From: Ruminococcus sp.
GTDB lineage: Bacteria; Bacillota; Clostridia; Oscillospirales; Ruminococcaceae
Reading direction: 5' to 3'
Length of the DNA stretch: 64,000 nt
Assembly (NCBI GenBank): GCA_021200415.1
Contig: JAJQGO010000026.1
Span: 50,571 to 114,570, forward strand
Numbering within the stretch: the first letter of the stretch is position 1; every line of letters starts with the position of its first letter. Positions 53,245 through 63,100 of the stretch are shown in pieces. The notes below the pieces were generated by a model. The model saw nothing but the letters and a program-made list of their open reading frames with translations. It was not told the DNA's origin and searched no databases. The position numbers and the translations under genes are program-made.

Positions 53245-53294
53245 ATTCTCCGTTCTGCCGCCATTATCGGGGAAGTCCCCACAGCGGCGATGTG
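53245..53294 (-). repeat. Leader hairpin repeat, copy 1
   Basis: The 5' leader reads (minus) gcggc...gccgc around an inner ggggac/gtcccc pairing, followed by agaACGGAGAAT as ribosome site. The segment attctccgttctgccgc is identical in the leader of gerW at 56691. Confidence 0.6.
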
Positions 53295-53307
53295 ATTTAA
53301 AACTGCC

Positions 53308-54255
53308 TTAAACATTTGTTTCCCAGAGCCAGTTGCGAATTTCAAGCTCCTCGAGATTATAGGGCGTTTTCTGATAAACGCAATAGTTCAGCCAGTTGGC
53401 AAACATCAGATTCGCCGTGCATTTCCATGAAAAAACAGGCGTATTTTCGGGGTTGTCCTTCGGGAAATAATTATACGGTATCTGAATATCAATTCCCTTT
53501 TCAAGATCCCTGAAATACTCGTTTGCGATTGTTTCCCTGTCATATTCCGAATGCCCCGTTATGAAATACTGTCTGCCGTTGCGGTTGGCGACAATATGAA
53601 CTCCCGAAATTTCGGACGATGTAAGTATTTCAAGCTGCGGCACCTTCAGAATATCCTCTCGCCTGACCTCCGTATTTCTCGAATGGGGAACAAGAAAAAT
53701 ATCGTCAAAGCCTCTTAAAAGAGCGCAGTTTTCAACCTCCGCCCTATGTGGGAAAATTCCGAACATTTTTTTCTCAAGGGGATATTTCGGGATTCCGAAG
53801 TGATAATAAAGCCCCGCCTGAGCCGCCCAGCATATATGGAGAGTTGAAAATACGTGAGTTTTCGACCATTCCATTATCTCGCAGATTTCCTCCCAGTAAT
53901 CGACATCCTCATATTCAAGCAGCTCCACGGGCGCGCCTGTGATTATCATGCCGTCATAGCGCTTATCCTTTATTTTGTCAAATGTTGTATAGAAAGCCTC
54001 CAGATGATTCTGCGAGGTGTTTTTTGATACATGGGACGCAACGTGAAGCAGCTCAATATCAACCTGAAGAGGCGTGTTGCTGAGAAGCCTCAGCAGCTGA
54101 CTTTCCGTTTCGATTTTTTTAGGCATTATATTTAATATAACAACGCGGAGAGGACGTATATCCTGATGCTCAGCTCTCTCGCTGGACATGACAAATATAT
54201 TTTCTTCTCCAAGGGTTTTGAATGCCGGAAGCTCCGATGAAATTCTGATTGGCAT
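53308..54255 (-). CDS. metA: Homoserine O-acetyltransferase, MetA type
   Basis: 315 residues of the MetA family, first step of methionine synthesis from homoserine. The nucleophile is Cys142 in '[18 protein letters not shown]', and the His/Glu pair lies in '[17 protein letters not shown]'. Residue 111 is Glu ('GAPVELLEY'), the residue that in MetA enzymes favours acetyl-CoA over succinyl-CoA (Gly in E. coli), so acetyl transfer is predicted. It lies 29 nt downstream of rluB; no SAM riboswitch is seen in that short gap. Confidence 0.95.
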   Translation of the reverse strand: MPIRISSELPAFKTLGEENIFVMSSERAEHQDIRPLRVVILNIMPKKIETESQLLRLLSNTPLQVDIELLHVASHVSKNTSQNHLEAFYTTFDKIKDKRYDGMIITGAPVELLEYEDVDYWEEICEIMEWSKTHVFSTLHICWAAQAGLYYHFGIPKYPLEKKMFGIFPHRAEVENCALLRGFDDIFLVPHSRNTEVRREDILKVPQLEILTSSEISGVHIVANRNGRQYFITGHSEYDRETIANEYFRDLEKGIDIQIPYNYFPKDNPENTPVFSWKCTANLMFANWLNYCVYQKTPYNLEELEIRNWLWETNV

Positions 54256-54284
54256 TTCAAATTACTCCTTTCATTTAGACCGCC

Positions 54285-55016
54285 TTAATTTTCCTTACCC
54301 ATTGCGCTGCGCAGCGCCCTCAGCTCCTCGGAGGTAAGCTCCCTGTACGTTCCCGGCTTGAGCATTCCCAGCTTCAGCGGACCTATACTGATCCGGCGCA
54401 GACGCGCAACCTCAAGACCAACAGCTTCACACATTTTGCGTATCTGTCTGTTTCTGCCCTCCCTGATGGTTATGAGCAGAACAACTCTGCCTGCCTCCTT
54501 TTCCTTCACCACCACGCTTGCGGGGAGAGTTTTCCTGCCGTCTATCTCAACTCCCTCGGAAAGCCTCACAAGCTGCTCGTCGCTTATGTCGGGGCGCACC
54601 GTCACACGGTATGTTTTGGAAATATGGCGGCTCGGGTGCATGATATTATTCGCAAATTCGCCGTCGTTCGTAAACAGAAGCAGACCCTCCGAATTTCTGT
54701 CAAGACGTCCCACAGGGTACACACGCTCCTCCACGTCCGTCAGCAGATCCATGACGCATTTTCTGTCAAGCTCATCCGAAACGGTTGTAACATAGCCACG
54801 GGGCTTGTTGAGCATGATGTACACGTAATTCTTTTTCCTCGGAACAGCGATGCGTTCGCCGTCAACGGTTATAATATCCTTGAATCCGCACTTGTCGCCC
54901 AGCTTGACGCTGCGGCCGTTCAGCCTGACTCTGCCCTGTGTAATCAAAGCCTCCGCCTTTCTGCGTGAACAGAAGCCTGAATCGGCAATCATCTTTTGAA
55001 TCCTGATTTTTTCCAC
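54285..55016 (-). CDS. rluB: rRNA pseudouridine synthase RluB/RsuA family
   Basis: 243 residues. An S4 RNA-binding domain (about 1-60; 'RIQKMIADSGFCSRRKAEALITQGRVRLNG') is followed by the synthase domain with the catalytic Asp in 'VYPVGRLDRNSEGLLLFTND' and 'RNRQIRKMCEAVGLEV'. It isomerises a uridine in 23S (RluB) or 16S (RsuA) rRNA. The start is a GTG after GGGAGG. Confidence 0.94.
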   Translation of the reverse strand: MEKIRIQKMIADSGFCSRRKAEALITQGRVRLNGRSVKLGDKCGFKDIITVDGERIAVPRKKNYVYIMLNKPRGYVTTVSDELDRKCVMDLLTDVEERVYPVGRLDRNSEGLLLFTNDGEFANNIMHPSRHISKTYRVTVRPDISDEQLVRLSEGVEIDGRKTLPASVVVKEKEAGRVVLLITIREGRNRQIRKMCEAVGLEVARLRRISIGPLKLGMLKPGTYRELTSEELRALRSAMGKEN

Positions 55017-55034
55017 ATTTACCTCCCAAGCGGT

Positions 55035-56201
55035 TCAGCTGAAGATTTTTCTCAGCCGTGCCGCTATTTTTTCTATTAAACTTTTTTTCTTGTTGCTGTC
55101 CTCATTATCCTCATCGGGGCGGACAGCCTCGTAATCGCCATCGGCGCAAAGGGGAATTTCGCACACCTCTCTGCCCTTATATGTAATACGCAGCAATGCC
55201 GCCTGTTCGCCGTCCGATACGGGCGCATAGACGAAGGGCGGCGATATGACGCAGCACGAGAATTCGGACAAATCAGTCTCAGCCGTTGTAATTCCCGCAA
55301 AATCCGAATCAGGCTTCAGCAGAATTTTTTCCTCCGCCGCCCCGACAATATCAAGCTCCACACATTCGGAAAGCTCCGGACTGCTGCACGTCACAGCCTG
55401 AAATCCGTAATCGTACATGGCGATATGGTCGTTCCAGTCGTCCTTATCGTTGAGCGTGACGCAGATGAGATTTTTCCCGTCACGCTCGCAAGCCGAAACA
55501 AGGCATCTTCCCGCTTCATCGGTAAATCCCGTTTTCACGCCGTAAACGCCGTCATACATGGAGAGAAGCTTGTTTGTATTCGTAAGCCACCTCTCGTATG
55601 GGGGATTGCCGAAGGACACCTTAATTGTTTCGGCTGAGCATATTTCGCGGAACACCTCATTTTTCAGTGCCTCACGGGCGAGGAGCGCCATATCATATGC
55701 GGAGGAGCCGTGCCCCTCCCCCTCCAGACCGGAGGGCGTAACAAAATGCGTTGCGGTCAGCCCGATTTCCTCCGCACGCTCGTTCATCATGTCGGCAAAG
55801 GCGTCAATGCTCCCTGCAATTTCCACAGCTGCCGCGTTGGCAGCGTCATTTCCCGAGGGCAGAAGCATTCCGCAGCAAAGGGCGTATTTCGTGACAATAT
55901 CGCCCTCCTGCAAGCCCATAGACGAGCCTTCAACCTTGATTGCTTCGCTGTCCACAACAAATTCATCGTAGAGATTTCCGCTTTCTATGCAGAGAAGCGT
56001 GGTCATGATTTTAGTTGTGCTTGCCATAGGGAGCTTTTGTTTTTCGTTGACTGCGTAAATTATTTCTCCCGTGTCGGCTGAAATCAGAACTGCCGCCAGT
56101 GCGGAAACTGAGGGCTTATCATCACCGTAGGAATCAATCCGAGGGATAATATTTACAGCTATCAGCAAGGACAGGGCAATTGATATAAATTTGTTTTTCA
56201 A
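55035..56201 (-). CDS. dacB: D-alanyl-D-alanine carboxypeptidase (DacB/DacF type)
   Basis: 388 residues: signal peptide, then a penicillin-binding S11 peptidase with SxxK in 'KLPMASTTKIMTTLLCIES', SxN in 'CGMLLPSGNDAANAAAVE' and KTG in 'DGVYGVKTGFTDEAG', followed by a C-terminal beta domain and a basic amphipathic end for membrane contact. It trims the terminal D-Ala of peptidoglycan stems. Its place next to gerW and scpAB is the gene order of B. subtilis sporulation PBPs, so a spore-cortex role is possible. Confidence 0.94.
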   Translation of the reverse strand: MKNKFISIALSLLIAVNIIPRIDSYGDDKPSVSALAAVLISADTGEIIYAVNEKQKLPMASTTKIMTTLLCIESGNLYDEFVVDSEAIKVEGSSMGLQEGDIVTKYALCCGMLLPSGNDAANAAAVEIAGSIDAFADMMNERAEEIGLTATHFVTPSGLEGEGHGSSAYDMALLAREALKNEVFREICSAETIKVSFGNPPYERWLTNTNKLLSMYDGVYGVKTGFTDEAGRCLVSACERDGKNLICVTLNDKDDWNDHIAMYDYGFQAVTCSSPELSECVELDIVGAAEEKILLKPDSDFAGITTAETDLSEFSCCVISPPFVYAPVSDGEQAALLRITYKGREVCEIPLCADGDYEAVRPDEDNEDSNKKKSLIEKIAARLRKIFS

Positions 56202-56269
56202 TGTACATTCCTCCGTAACAAGTCCGTTATGCTATTACAGAGTATGCACATTTCAGCCGCAATATGACT

Positions 56270-56686
56270 TTACAGAGTCTCCGTGTCCTCCGTCACGTCA
56301 GCCGAATCATCGCCTTTTCTCTTTTTTATGAAGCTTGTTATCTTGTCAACAGCTTCGGGAACTGTATTTATCAGGCTGCTGATGGGGTCGCTGCCCGTTT
56401 CAATGTTCACCATTTTTGCGTTTCCGTTTGAAATAACGAGAAAGCCCTCCGGCTTTATGGAAATTCCCGCTCCTGCTCCACCGCCGAAAAGCTTTTTCTC
56501 GGACTTTGACGGCAGATCTGAGCCTCCCGAGGCGAATCCGTAGGAAACCTTGGATATGGGGATAATAGTTGTTCCGTCCTCAAGCTTGATGGGGTCGCCG
56601 ATGATCGAATTGATGTCAGCCATTTCCCTGACCTTTTCCATTGAAACTCCCAGAAGCTCGCTGATTGGCGTCTGATTTGAATTCAT
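56270..56686 (-). CDS. gerW: GerW family sporulation protein (YtfJ)
   Basis: 138 residues with the GerW/YtfJ pattern: 'GDPIKLEDGTTIIPISKVSYGFASGG', a glycine-rich centre 'FGGGAGAGISIKPEGFLVI' and a charged end. In Bacillus GerW is required for normal germination with L-alanine. The leader shares a hairpin repeat with the DUF4190 gene. It follows the DUF2953 gene as in many Clostridia. Confidence 0.94.
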   Translation of the reverse strand: MNSNQTPISELLGVSMEKVREMADINSIIGDPIKLEDGTTIIPISKVSYGFASGGSDLPSKSEKKLFGGGAGAGISIKPEGFLVISNGNAKMVNIETGSDPISSLINTVPEAVDKITSFIKKRKGDDSADVTEDTETL

Positions 56687-56690
56687 ATCT

Positions 56691-56745
56691 ATTCTCCGTT
56701 CTGCCGCTTTAATTCAATCAAAATCCCCAAAGCGGCAATGGAGAT
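56691..56745 (-). repeat. Leader hairpin repeat, copy 2
   Basis: gccgcttt/aaagcggc stem in the gerW leader, ending in agaACGGAGAATAG as ribosome site. It shares attctccgttctgccgc and the ccccaaagcggcaatg side with copy 1 at 53245. Confidence 0.6.
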
Positions 56746-56764
56746 TCCACGAAAATCAGCTTAG

Positions 56765-57523
56765 TCACGCGGACTTCGCCTCACATTTTTGACTTTTTGC
56801 TTTTTTATTTTTTCTCTTTTCAGGCAGATAGAGCCTGAAAATATATGTTATCAGGAACCATGCTCCTGCGATAACAGCTGTAATCGGCAGAAAACGCACA
56901 TTGAAGCCTGCGTCCCACCGACTTTTTTCCTTCCCGAAACCGCATTCAACGTCAACAGTTTTAAGCCTCACCGTAAATAAATTCTGCATACAAGCGATAG
57001 AATTATAAACAGCTCCGCATATTTTGCCGTACCTTAAAGCACATTTATACGCGTCCTCATGGGCGACAAGGAAATCAATATACAAATCGTTAATGTGGAA
57101 TCCCTTCAGGAGCTTCCCCAGCGGATGCTTGGCGCAGCCCCATATTTCCATGAGCAGACCAACTCTTTCCCCGAGAGTTTTTTTCTCCTTTGCCTCCGGT
57201 TCGGCTTCGTCCTGCGGATCACTGCCGCCCCCCGATTCAGCTTCGGTATCGGGCTTGCTTTCCTCTTGGGCATCTTTAGCCTCCTGCGCAGGAGCTTCAT
57301 ATTTTCGGGAGCTGCCCTTGGATTCAGGCTTGCCGCCCCGACCCTTTCCGCCTATAATTCCGCTGCCGTCGGAGTTGATAATATTAACGAATGAATATTT
57401 CAGGCTGTATTTTAATTTGTCCCCGATAAAGCTGAATTCCACCCTTACCGGCATGAGCAGCAGCAGTAATATTATGCCTAAAATGGCAAGAAGTATAAAT
57501 AAAATTATCTTTATCACTATCAT
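56765..57523 (-). CDS. DUF2953 membrane protein (YtfI-like)
   Basis: 252 residues: N-terminal membrane helix with a run of Leu/Ile, a low-complexity charged stretch (about 55-115, Glu/Lys/Ser), the DUF2953 core ('LYIDFLVAHEDAYKCALRYGKICGAVYN') and a second helix near the end before a basic tail. B. subtilis YtfI, next to ytfJ, is the counterpart. The function is unknown. Confidence 0.9.
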   Translation of the reverse strand: MIVIKIILFILLAILGIILLLLLMPVRVEFSFIGDKLKYSLKYSFVNIINSDGSGIIGGKGRGGKPESKGSSRKYEAPAQEAKDAQEESKPDTEAESGGGSDPQDEAEPEAKEKKTLGERVGLLMEIWGCAKHPLGKLLKGFHINDLYIDFLVAHEDAYKCALRYGKICGAVYNSIACMQNLFTVRLKTVDVECGFGKEKSRWDAGFNVRFLPITAVIAGAWFLITYIFRLYLPEKRKNKKAKSQKCEAKSA

Positions 57524-57547
57524 CGCTGCTTCTCCCTGTAAAAATAA

Positions 57548-58114
57548 TTATTCGACAGCTGCTTCATCTGAATCCGAAGCCTCGACCTCCCGATTTTCGG
57601 CAGGATGTCCCGGCAGAGGCGGAAGGTCGGCAAGGGAATTTAACCCGAAGCTTCGCAGAAAAACGCTTGTTGTTTTGTAGACGATGGGCTTTCCCGGAAC
57701 ATCAAGGCGTCCTGCCTCCTCCACGAGTCCCTTTTCCACGAGATTATTCACCACGGATGAGCTGTCAATACCTCTGACGCTCTCCACGAAGCCCTTGGAT
57801 ACAGGCTGATTGTAGGCAATGACAGTCAATGCCTCCATTGCGGCATTCGAAAGGGGCGCTGATTTTTTCGTTTCAAGGGCAAGCTTAATCTGCGGCGCAA
57901 ATTCGGCTCTTGTACACATCTGATAGCTGCTCTCCAGCTTTTTTATGCAGATGCCGCTTCCGCAGTCGTTATATCTGTCGTTAAGGAGCTTTATCATGGC
58001 AGGGATATTTCCCGTTTCCACCTCGCTTGCCTGCGAAAGCCTGTAAATCTCCACAGGCTCACCGCTGGCGAAAAGAATTGCCTCGATAGCTCCGAGCTGC
58101 TCTTTAATTTCCAT
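57548..58114 (-). CDS. scpB: Segregation and condensation protein B
   Basis: The start is set at 58114 (MEIKEQLGAIEAILFASGEP), overlapping the scpA end by 11 nt; the longer ORF runs back through scpA. The 188-residue winged-helix protein contains 'ALTVIAYNQPVSKGFVESVRGID' and 'LVEKGLVEEAGRLDVPGKPIVYKTT', typical of ScpB. With ScpA and SMC it forms the condensin complex for chromosome segregation. An acidic C-terminal tail is extra. Confidence 0.95.
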   Translation of the reverse strand: MEIKEQLGAIEAILFASGEPVEIYRLSQASEVETGNIPAMIKLLNDRYNDCGSGICIKKLESSYQMCTRAEFAPQIKLALETKKSAPLSNAAMEALTVIAYNQPVSKGFVESVRGIDSSSVVNNLVEKGLVEEAGRLDVPGKPIVYKTTSVFLRSFGLNSLADLPPLPGHPAENREVEASDSDEAAVE

Positions 58115-58838
58115 GATTTTTTTCGCCGTCCCTTCTTCCCTTGAAATAAACAGTGAGATTGTCGTCGCTGATGCAGATTCTTCCGTGCCTTGTAAGCTCG
58201 AGTACGGCAAGAAATGTTGCGACTCTTTCGGAGCGGTCGGTGATGCCATCGTAGAGCTTATCCATGCAGACCTCTCCCGTTCCGTAAAGCTCACGGAGAA
58301 TATGAACCACCTTCGACAAAACGGAAACGATTTTCCGCTTCACCACGGAATTTATTTTATCTTCAATGTGCAGCTTTTTTGATTCGGGCGTGAGATTTTT
58401 ATTCGACAGGGCGGAATAAGCCGACGTCAGGCGTTCAGGCTCGTGGACAAGGCTGTATGTGGCGTCCACCTTGATTTTCATGGGCTGTCTTACGAAAATA
58501 TCTCCGCCCACATAGCGTGACGCAAGCACCTCAGCCGCCTGTTTGCAGATTGAATACTCAATAAGCGCGCCCTCAAGCTCCTTTTTCATCTGTTCAGCCT
58601 CCTCCGGCTGTGGGAGGAGGGACGCAGTTTTTATATAGATAAGCCTTGCCGCCATTTCGAGAAATTCCCCCGCAAGCTCTAAATCCTGCTCACGGCACTG
58701 ATCTATATACAGCAGATATTGATCCAGAAGCTCGGAAATTTCAATATCGCAGATATTCAGCTTATGCTTTGATATGAGGCTCAGGAGCAAATCAAGCGGC
58801 CCTTCGAACACATCAAGCTTAAATGAAAGGGTACTCAT
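58104..58838 (-). CDS. scpA: Segregation and condensation protein A
   Basis: 244 residues of the ScpA kleisin: 'FKLDVFEGPLDLLLSLISKHKLNICDIEI' at the N-terminus, 'YLLYIDQCREQDLELAGEFLEMAARLIYIKTASLLP', and a C-terminal winged helix ('VATFLAVLELTRHGRICI'). It bridges the two SMC heads. It is coupled to scpB downstream and starts 5 nt after the site-2 protease stop. Confidence 0.96.
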   Translation of the reverse strand: MSTLSFKLDVFEGPLDLLLSLISKHKLNICDIEISELLDQYLLYIDQCREQDLELAGEFLEMAARLIYIKTASLLPQPEEAEQMKKELEGALIEYSICKQAAEVLASRYVGGDIFVRQPMKIKVDATYSLVHEPERLTSAYSALSNKNLTPESKKLHIEDKINSVVKRKIVSVLSKVVHILRELYGTGEVCMDKLYDGITDRSERVATFLAVLELTRHGRICISDDNLTVYFKGRRDGEKNHGN

Positions 58839-58843
58839 TTAAA

Positions 58844-59536
58844 TTAGCTCCATCTTTTTTCGGGAATCCAGCTAACCGCGTTCCAGAGGAGATCGCTTAC
58901 CGCGTCCGTAGCCTTGTACAGAATGTTGTACTCCGAGGGAAGTCGGCTTATAAGGAGAATCACAACTAAAAATATTATGGAAATCTCACGCTGATGCATA
59001 TAGAACCAGCGGTCTACCCTTTCGCTTGTGAAGTAGCGCAGCACGTTAAATCCGTCAAGGGGCGGAATCGGGATGAGATTGAAAATCGCAAGTCCCACAT
59101 TGATGCTGAAAACGTACTGCAAAATCAGCATAAGGCACACAAGAGGAGTTACCGTGCCGTAATACACATATTCAACGTACTGGAGGGCGACAGTTTCCGA
59201 GCAATACAAAAGATTGAACGCAAGTCCGCTGATAAAGGCAGCAATCAGGTTTGAAACAGGGCCTGCCAGAGCCGTCAGGGCAACTCCTCCGCGATAGCTT
59301 CTCATACGTGTCGGGTTTATCGGAACAGGCTTCGCCCAGCCGAATCCCGTAAGCAGCATAAGAACAGATCCGATAGGGTCGAGGTGCTTAAAGGGATTCA
59401 GGGTTATTCTGCCCTGCATTTCGGCAGTATCATCGCCCATCTTCTTTGCCACGAATCCATGTGCGGCTTCGTGGAGGGGAATAACAAGAAACAGGGTCAG
59501 CGCCCTTGACAAATATTTTAAAAAAGTCGTACTCAT
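58844..59536 (-). CDS. Site-2 metalloprotease (M50), multi-pass membrane
   Basis: 230 residues with about six membrane helices. The zinc site is 'IPLHEAAHGFVAKKMGDD' (HExxH) near residue 22 and the third ligand motif is 'PIPPLDGFNVLRYF'. Such intramembrane proteases cut single-pass proteins; in spore formers the SpoIVFB branch activates sigma-K, but this smaller S2P-M50B-like type is a general clostridial neighbour of scpAB with no proven target. Confidence 0.92.
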   Translation of the reverse strand: MSTTFLKYLSRALTLFLVIPLHEAAHGFVAKKMGDDTAEMQGRITLNPFKHLDPIGSVLMLLTGFGWAKPVPINPTRMRSYRGGVALTALAGPVSNLIAAFISGLAFNLLYCSETVALQYVEYVYYGTVTPLVCLMLILQYVFSINVGLAIFNLIPIPPLDGFNVLRYFTSERVDRWFYMHQREISIIFLVVILLISRLPSEYNILYKATDAVSDLLWNAVSWIPEKRWS

Positions 59537-59611
59537 AATCTACCTCTTACTTTTCAGTGTTGACGTTTTTCTGCGGTCTGATTCGCATCTTCAAAAATGT
59601 AATCAAACTAT

Positions 59612-59640
59612 ATTATACTATGAATGCTCTTTTTTTTCAA
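59612..59640 (-). promoter_or_regulatory. Promoter of the protease-scpAB run
   Basis: On minus: TTGAAA, 17 nt, TATAAT. Confidence 0.7.
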
Positions 59641-59696
59641 GTGGTATGTGAAATTTTCGCTCACAAAAATTTTTCTGATTTTTTTTCGGAAAAGGC

Positions 59697-59725
59697 TTGC
59701 AATTTTCTGTGATATGTGGTAAAAT
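59697..59725 (+). promoter_or_regulatory. Promoter of rpmB
   Basis: TTGCAA, 17 nt, TAAAAT preceded by TGTGG, about 52 nt before the rpmB start. Confidence 0.65.
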
Positions 59726-59777
59726 ACTAATGTTGTATTTTTATAAGGCAATTTAACGATGAAGGAGGTGCGACCTA

Positions 59778-59963
59778 ATGGCAAAATGTGATATCTGCGG
59801 AAAGGGTGTTACTTTTGGTATTAAAGTTTCTCACTCACACAGACGCTCAAACAGAACATGGAAGCCTAATGTAAAGCGTGTTAAGGCTATCGTCAAGGGT
59901 ACTCCTTGTCATATCTACGCTTGCTCAAGATGCCTGCGTTCAGGTAAGGTTGAGAGAGCTTAA
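59778..59963 (+). CDS. rpmB: 50S ribosomal protein L28
   Basis: 61 residues with the full L28 pattern: 'MAKCDICGKGVTFGIKVSHSHRRSNR', 'KPNVKRVKA' and a closing 'IYACSRCLRSGKVERA'. The two CxxC pairs show the zinc-binding form. AAGGAGGTG before the ATG is close to ideal. It is monocistronic, as usual in Clostridia. Confidence 0.97.
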   Translation: MAKCDICGKGVTFGIKVSHSHRRSNRTWKPNVKRVKAIVKGTPCHIYACSRCLRSGKVERA

Positions 59964-60052
59964 TTGCGTACATTGGTTGAATTTCAAATCATTTTATGCG
60001 TTCCCTTCCGGAACGCTATTGATTTTTTCAGGCAAAATTTCTTTATGCCAAA

Positions 60053-60086
60053 AAGGACGATTCATCTGAACCGTCCTTATTTTTTT
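60053..60086. terminator. Terminator between rpmB and the esterase gene
   Basis: aaggacg/cgtcctt with a 12-base loop, then TATTTTTTT on plus; A-rich on the other side, so it can serve the convergent minus transcript as well. Confidence 0.75.
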
Positions 60087-60100
60087 GGTGTTGCCTTTAT

Positions 60101-63100
60101 TTACTTCACATACTGCGAAAGAGGAATATCAAGCTCCCTGATTGCGTTTGCGACAAGTCCCGCAACCGCATTTGCGCCTGTTTCGGTGAAGTGCGTCATA
60201 TCCGTGTCTGAAAGATCTGTCGATATGAGATGATAATAATATGCCGCGTCATATCCGATTGAATTATAATGATCAACCATAAGGCTGTTCAGGTCAATGC
60301 ACGGAATATCATACAGCTCAGCCATATCCTTCATTGCCTGACAGTATTCCGTATAGCTGTTTACAAACTGTCCGTTAGAGTACGCCTTAAGCCCGATTAC
60401 CGTTGTAACCATTACAGGTGTTGCTCCCTTTTCAAGCGCACCCGTGATGTACTTTTCAATGTAATACTCAAATGAGCCTTCCGTGGGATTTTCCGCATCG
60501 CCGCAGACAGGAGCGTATCTCTCCGCATTCGATGATGCCGAATCGTTTATGCCAAACTGCACAAGGAGATAATCTCCCTCCTTGATGGTGCTGAGTATCG
60601 TATCAAGACGTCCGTTGTCGTAAAAGCTCTTGGAGCTTCTGCCTGCGATTGCCTGATTCGAAACAGTTACATTTTCTGTGAAATAGTCAGCCAGATAATA
60701 TCCCCAGCCCTGCTGCGGAGCATAGCTTTCACGATAGCTCTGAACTGTTGAGTCGCCTGCAATATAAATTACAGGATTTTCGTTTTCGATAACTAATGTT
60801 GTTTCCTCGGGAACATATGTTTCCGCAACAGGTTCTTCCGTCAGCTCATAGCGGATGTAGTCGAAGTTAGGACCGCCGCCTGAGGTCAGCGAGGTAAGCT
60901 TTATTACGTTTATTCCAGCCGTCAGGGGAAGTACGATTCCTCTCTCCTCCCAATTTGTCCATGAATCCGTTGTCAGGAACGACTGTACCCAATAATCCGA
61001 AGCTCCGTTCACCTCAATCTTCATCTGTCTGTCGTCGGTGCTGCCGTTGGCAACCTTAAATGTAATAAGATAATTTCCCGAAGTCTCAACGTCAAGAACC
61101 CATGTAATATCGCTTTCGGTTGTGTTGTCAAGATTTACATAGGCGTCGCCCATAAATCCCTCGTTTACCGTTTCGGTCACGCCGTTGTTGTAAACGGCAT
61201 CAATTGCGTAATAGTACACAGTGTCCATTGATTCAAGCTCAAGCGTTCCGACAAGATACTTCTGAACATCGAGAGCGTCCATGTTGCTGAGTCCGTCACC
61301 CTTCTGGTTCACGTCAGAATTTATAAGTCCCTGTGCCGTAAGGGTATATTTCTCGTTATTGTTTACATAGCTGAGAATTGCAACCGCGTCGCTTATGTTG
61401 ACGACCTCGTCACGGTTTGCGTCACCTGCCCTGTTCACGCTTGCGGGTGTGGGGGTAAGCTCCTCCGTTGTAGCTGTTGTGTCCTCTGTCGGGTCTGTGG
61501 TTTCCTCCGGCGGGTACTGAACTGCCTCGGCATACCAATGCTGGCAGCTGTAGCCGTTTATTTCCCACTCCTGAACATTTGCTCCGCTTTCTGTGGAAGC
61601 GTTTATAATCTCAACTGCGCTCTTATCCGAGGAATTTTTCGTCACGATTGTATACGAGCCATCGCCGTTATCCACAAACTTAAAGAGCTGCGCGTCCGAA
61701 TATGTATTCGTGTAAATGCCGATATTCGTGCCGTTGTCCGCCAGTCCGTAATCGAGGTCGAGGTAATACGTCTGCCCGTCCCCGAGCATGGACAGGATAT
61801 AGTAGTAGCCGTCCGAGGCAGCCTTAACCTGCCATGTATTATTTGCGGCTGCACCGTCTGCTCCCCACTGCTGTACATTTGTTCCTGCGGCAGCCGTGCC
61901 GTCCTGAACCTCCATATAAAGACCGCTGTTCGCATTGCGGAACATATAATACGCTGTTTCGTCCATTTCAGCGCCTGTCAGAAGCTCGTCAGCCGAGAAA
62001 TCAATCTGAGATGCCACAAGCTCCGCAAGCTTTATTGCTCCCTGTCTATTGGGGTGAAGCGTATCGCCGTCCATGTAGAGAGCCGTCACCTCATCGGTTG
62101 TAAGCGTGAGGCAGTAATCCTGCCACAGATTAAAGAGGTCGATAACCTGAACGTCCTGTTCATCGCCAATCTGGTCAAGCTGTGTTCCGAACCATCTTCC
62201 CGTGAGGAGCGGACTTCTCGAGCAGTCGCCGTTTCTGCCCTGCTGCTTCACAAGAATTACCTCCATGCCCTTTGCCTTTGCGGCTTCAACCATGTATGTA
62301 ACCGTTTCGTAATACTCATCGGCAGTAGAATAATTCGTATCGTTTATGCCTATGGAGATTATATAATAATCCCCCTCCTTGCCGTAATACTCAATAGGTG
62401 TGAACTGTCCCGCGTCCACAAAGCCCTTTGCGTACTGACCGCTTGCCGCCATGTTGCGTATCTCGTAAACGCTTGTATCAACATACTGATTCAGCATTTG
62501 TCCCCAGCCGCCCTGAGTGCTTGTATCGAGAGGGTAGTAGTTGCAGACCGTGGAATCTCCGCAAATCCAGATGGTCGGCTTCATTGTGGGGTCGTCGGAA
62601 ATTTTCTCGATTTCCAGTGCGCTCATGGTAAATGCGTATCCTGCCTTGCCCTCGGTCGCCATAATATTCAGCTGACCGTCCGTAACAGGAATCTGGAAGG
62701 TATCAACAGCGTTATTGCCCGTCATGTTGATAATCTGGAGCATCCCCTCCGCCTTGACGCTTGTTCTGTTTGTGTTGCCTAAGTAAACAGTAACCTGATA
62801 AAGTCCGTCTGACAGATCCACGTTGAACGTGTTCGAATCGTCAGTGCTTTTGAACTGTACAGCGTCGCTCAGCGCACCCGAGCCTGCCGCCGAAACATCG
62901 GACATATTTGAGGGTGTGTTGAATCCGTATCCCTTGTCCGAAGAATAGGATTCGGAAGCGGAAACTCCCGTATATCCGCTTTCCGTGCCGCCGCTGCCGA
63001 AATCGAACATAAGAACCTCACCCGCTGCGTCAGCTGAACTGCCCGTTTCCGGCTTTGAGAGGGTCAGACCGGCAGCAGCCGACAGCGACAGCACAACTGA

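Noticed and set aside
54256-54284. Possible SAM riboswitch before metA
   Set aside because: The gap is only 29 nt and shows no aptamer-like structure.
60087-60101. 15-nt identity to the right end of the palindromic element (ggtgttgcctttatt)
   Set aside because: There is no matching left end nearby and the segment is short and T-rich, so it may be chance.
61538-62782. 414-aa plus-strand ORF
   Set aside because: It is antisense to the CE12 esterase, has no ribosome site and an odd Cys/His/Arg-rich composition; a shadow of the real frame.
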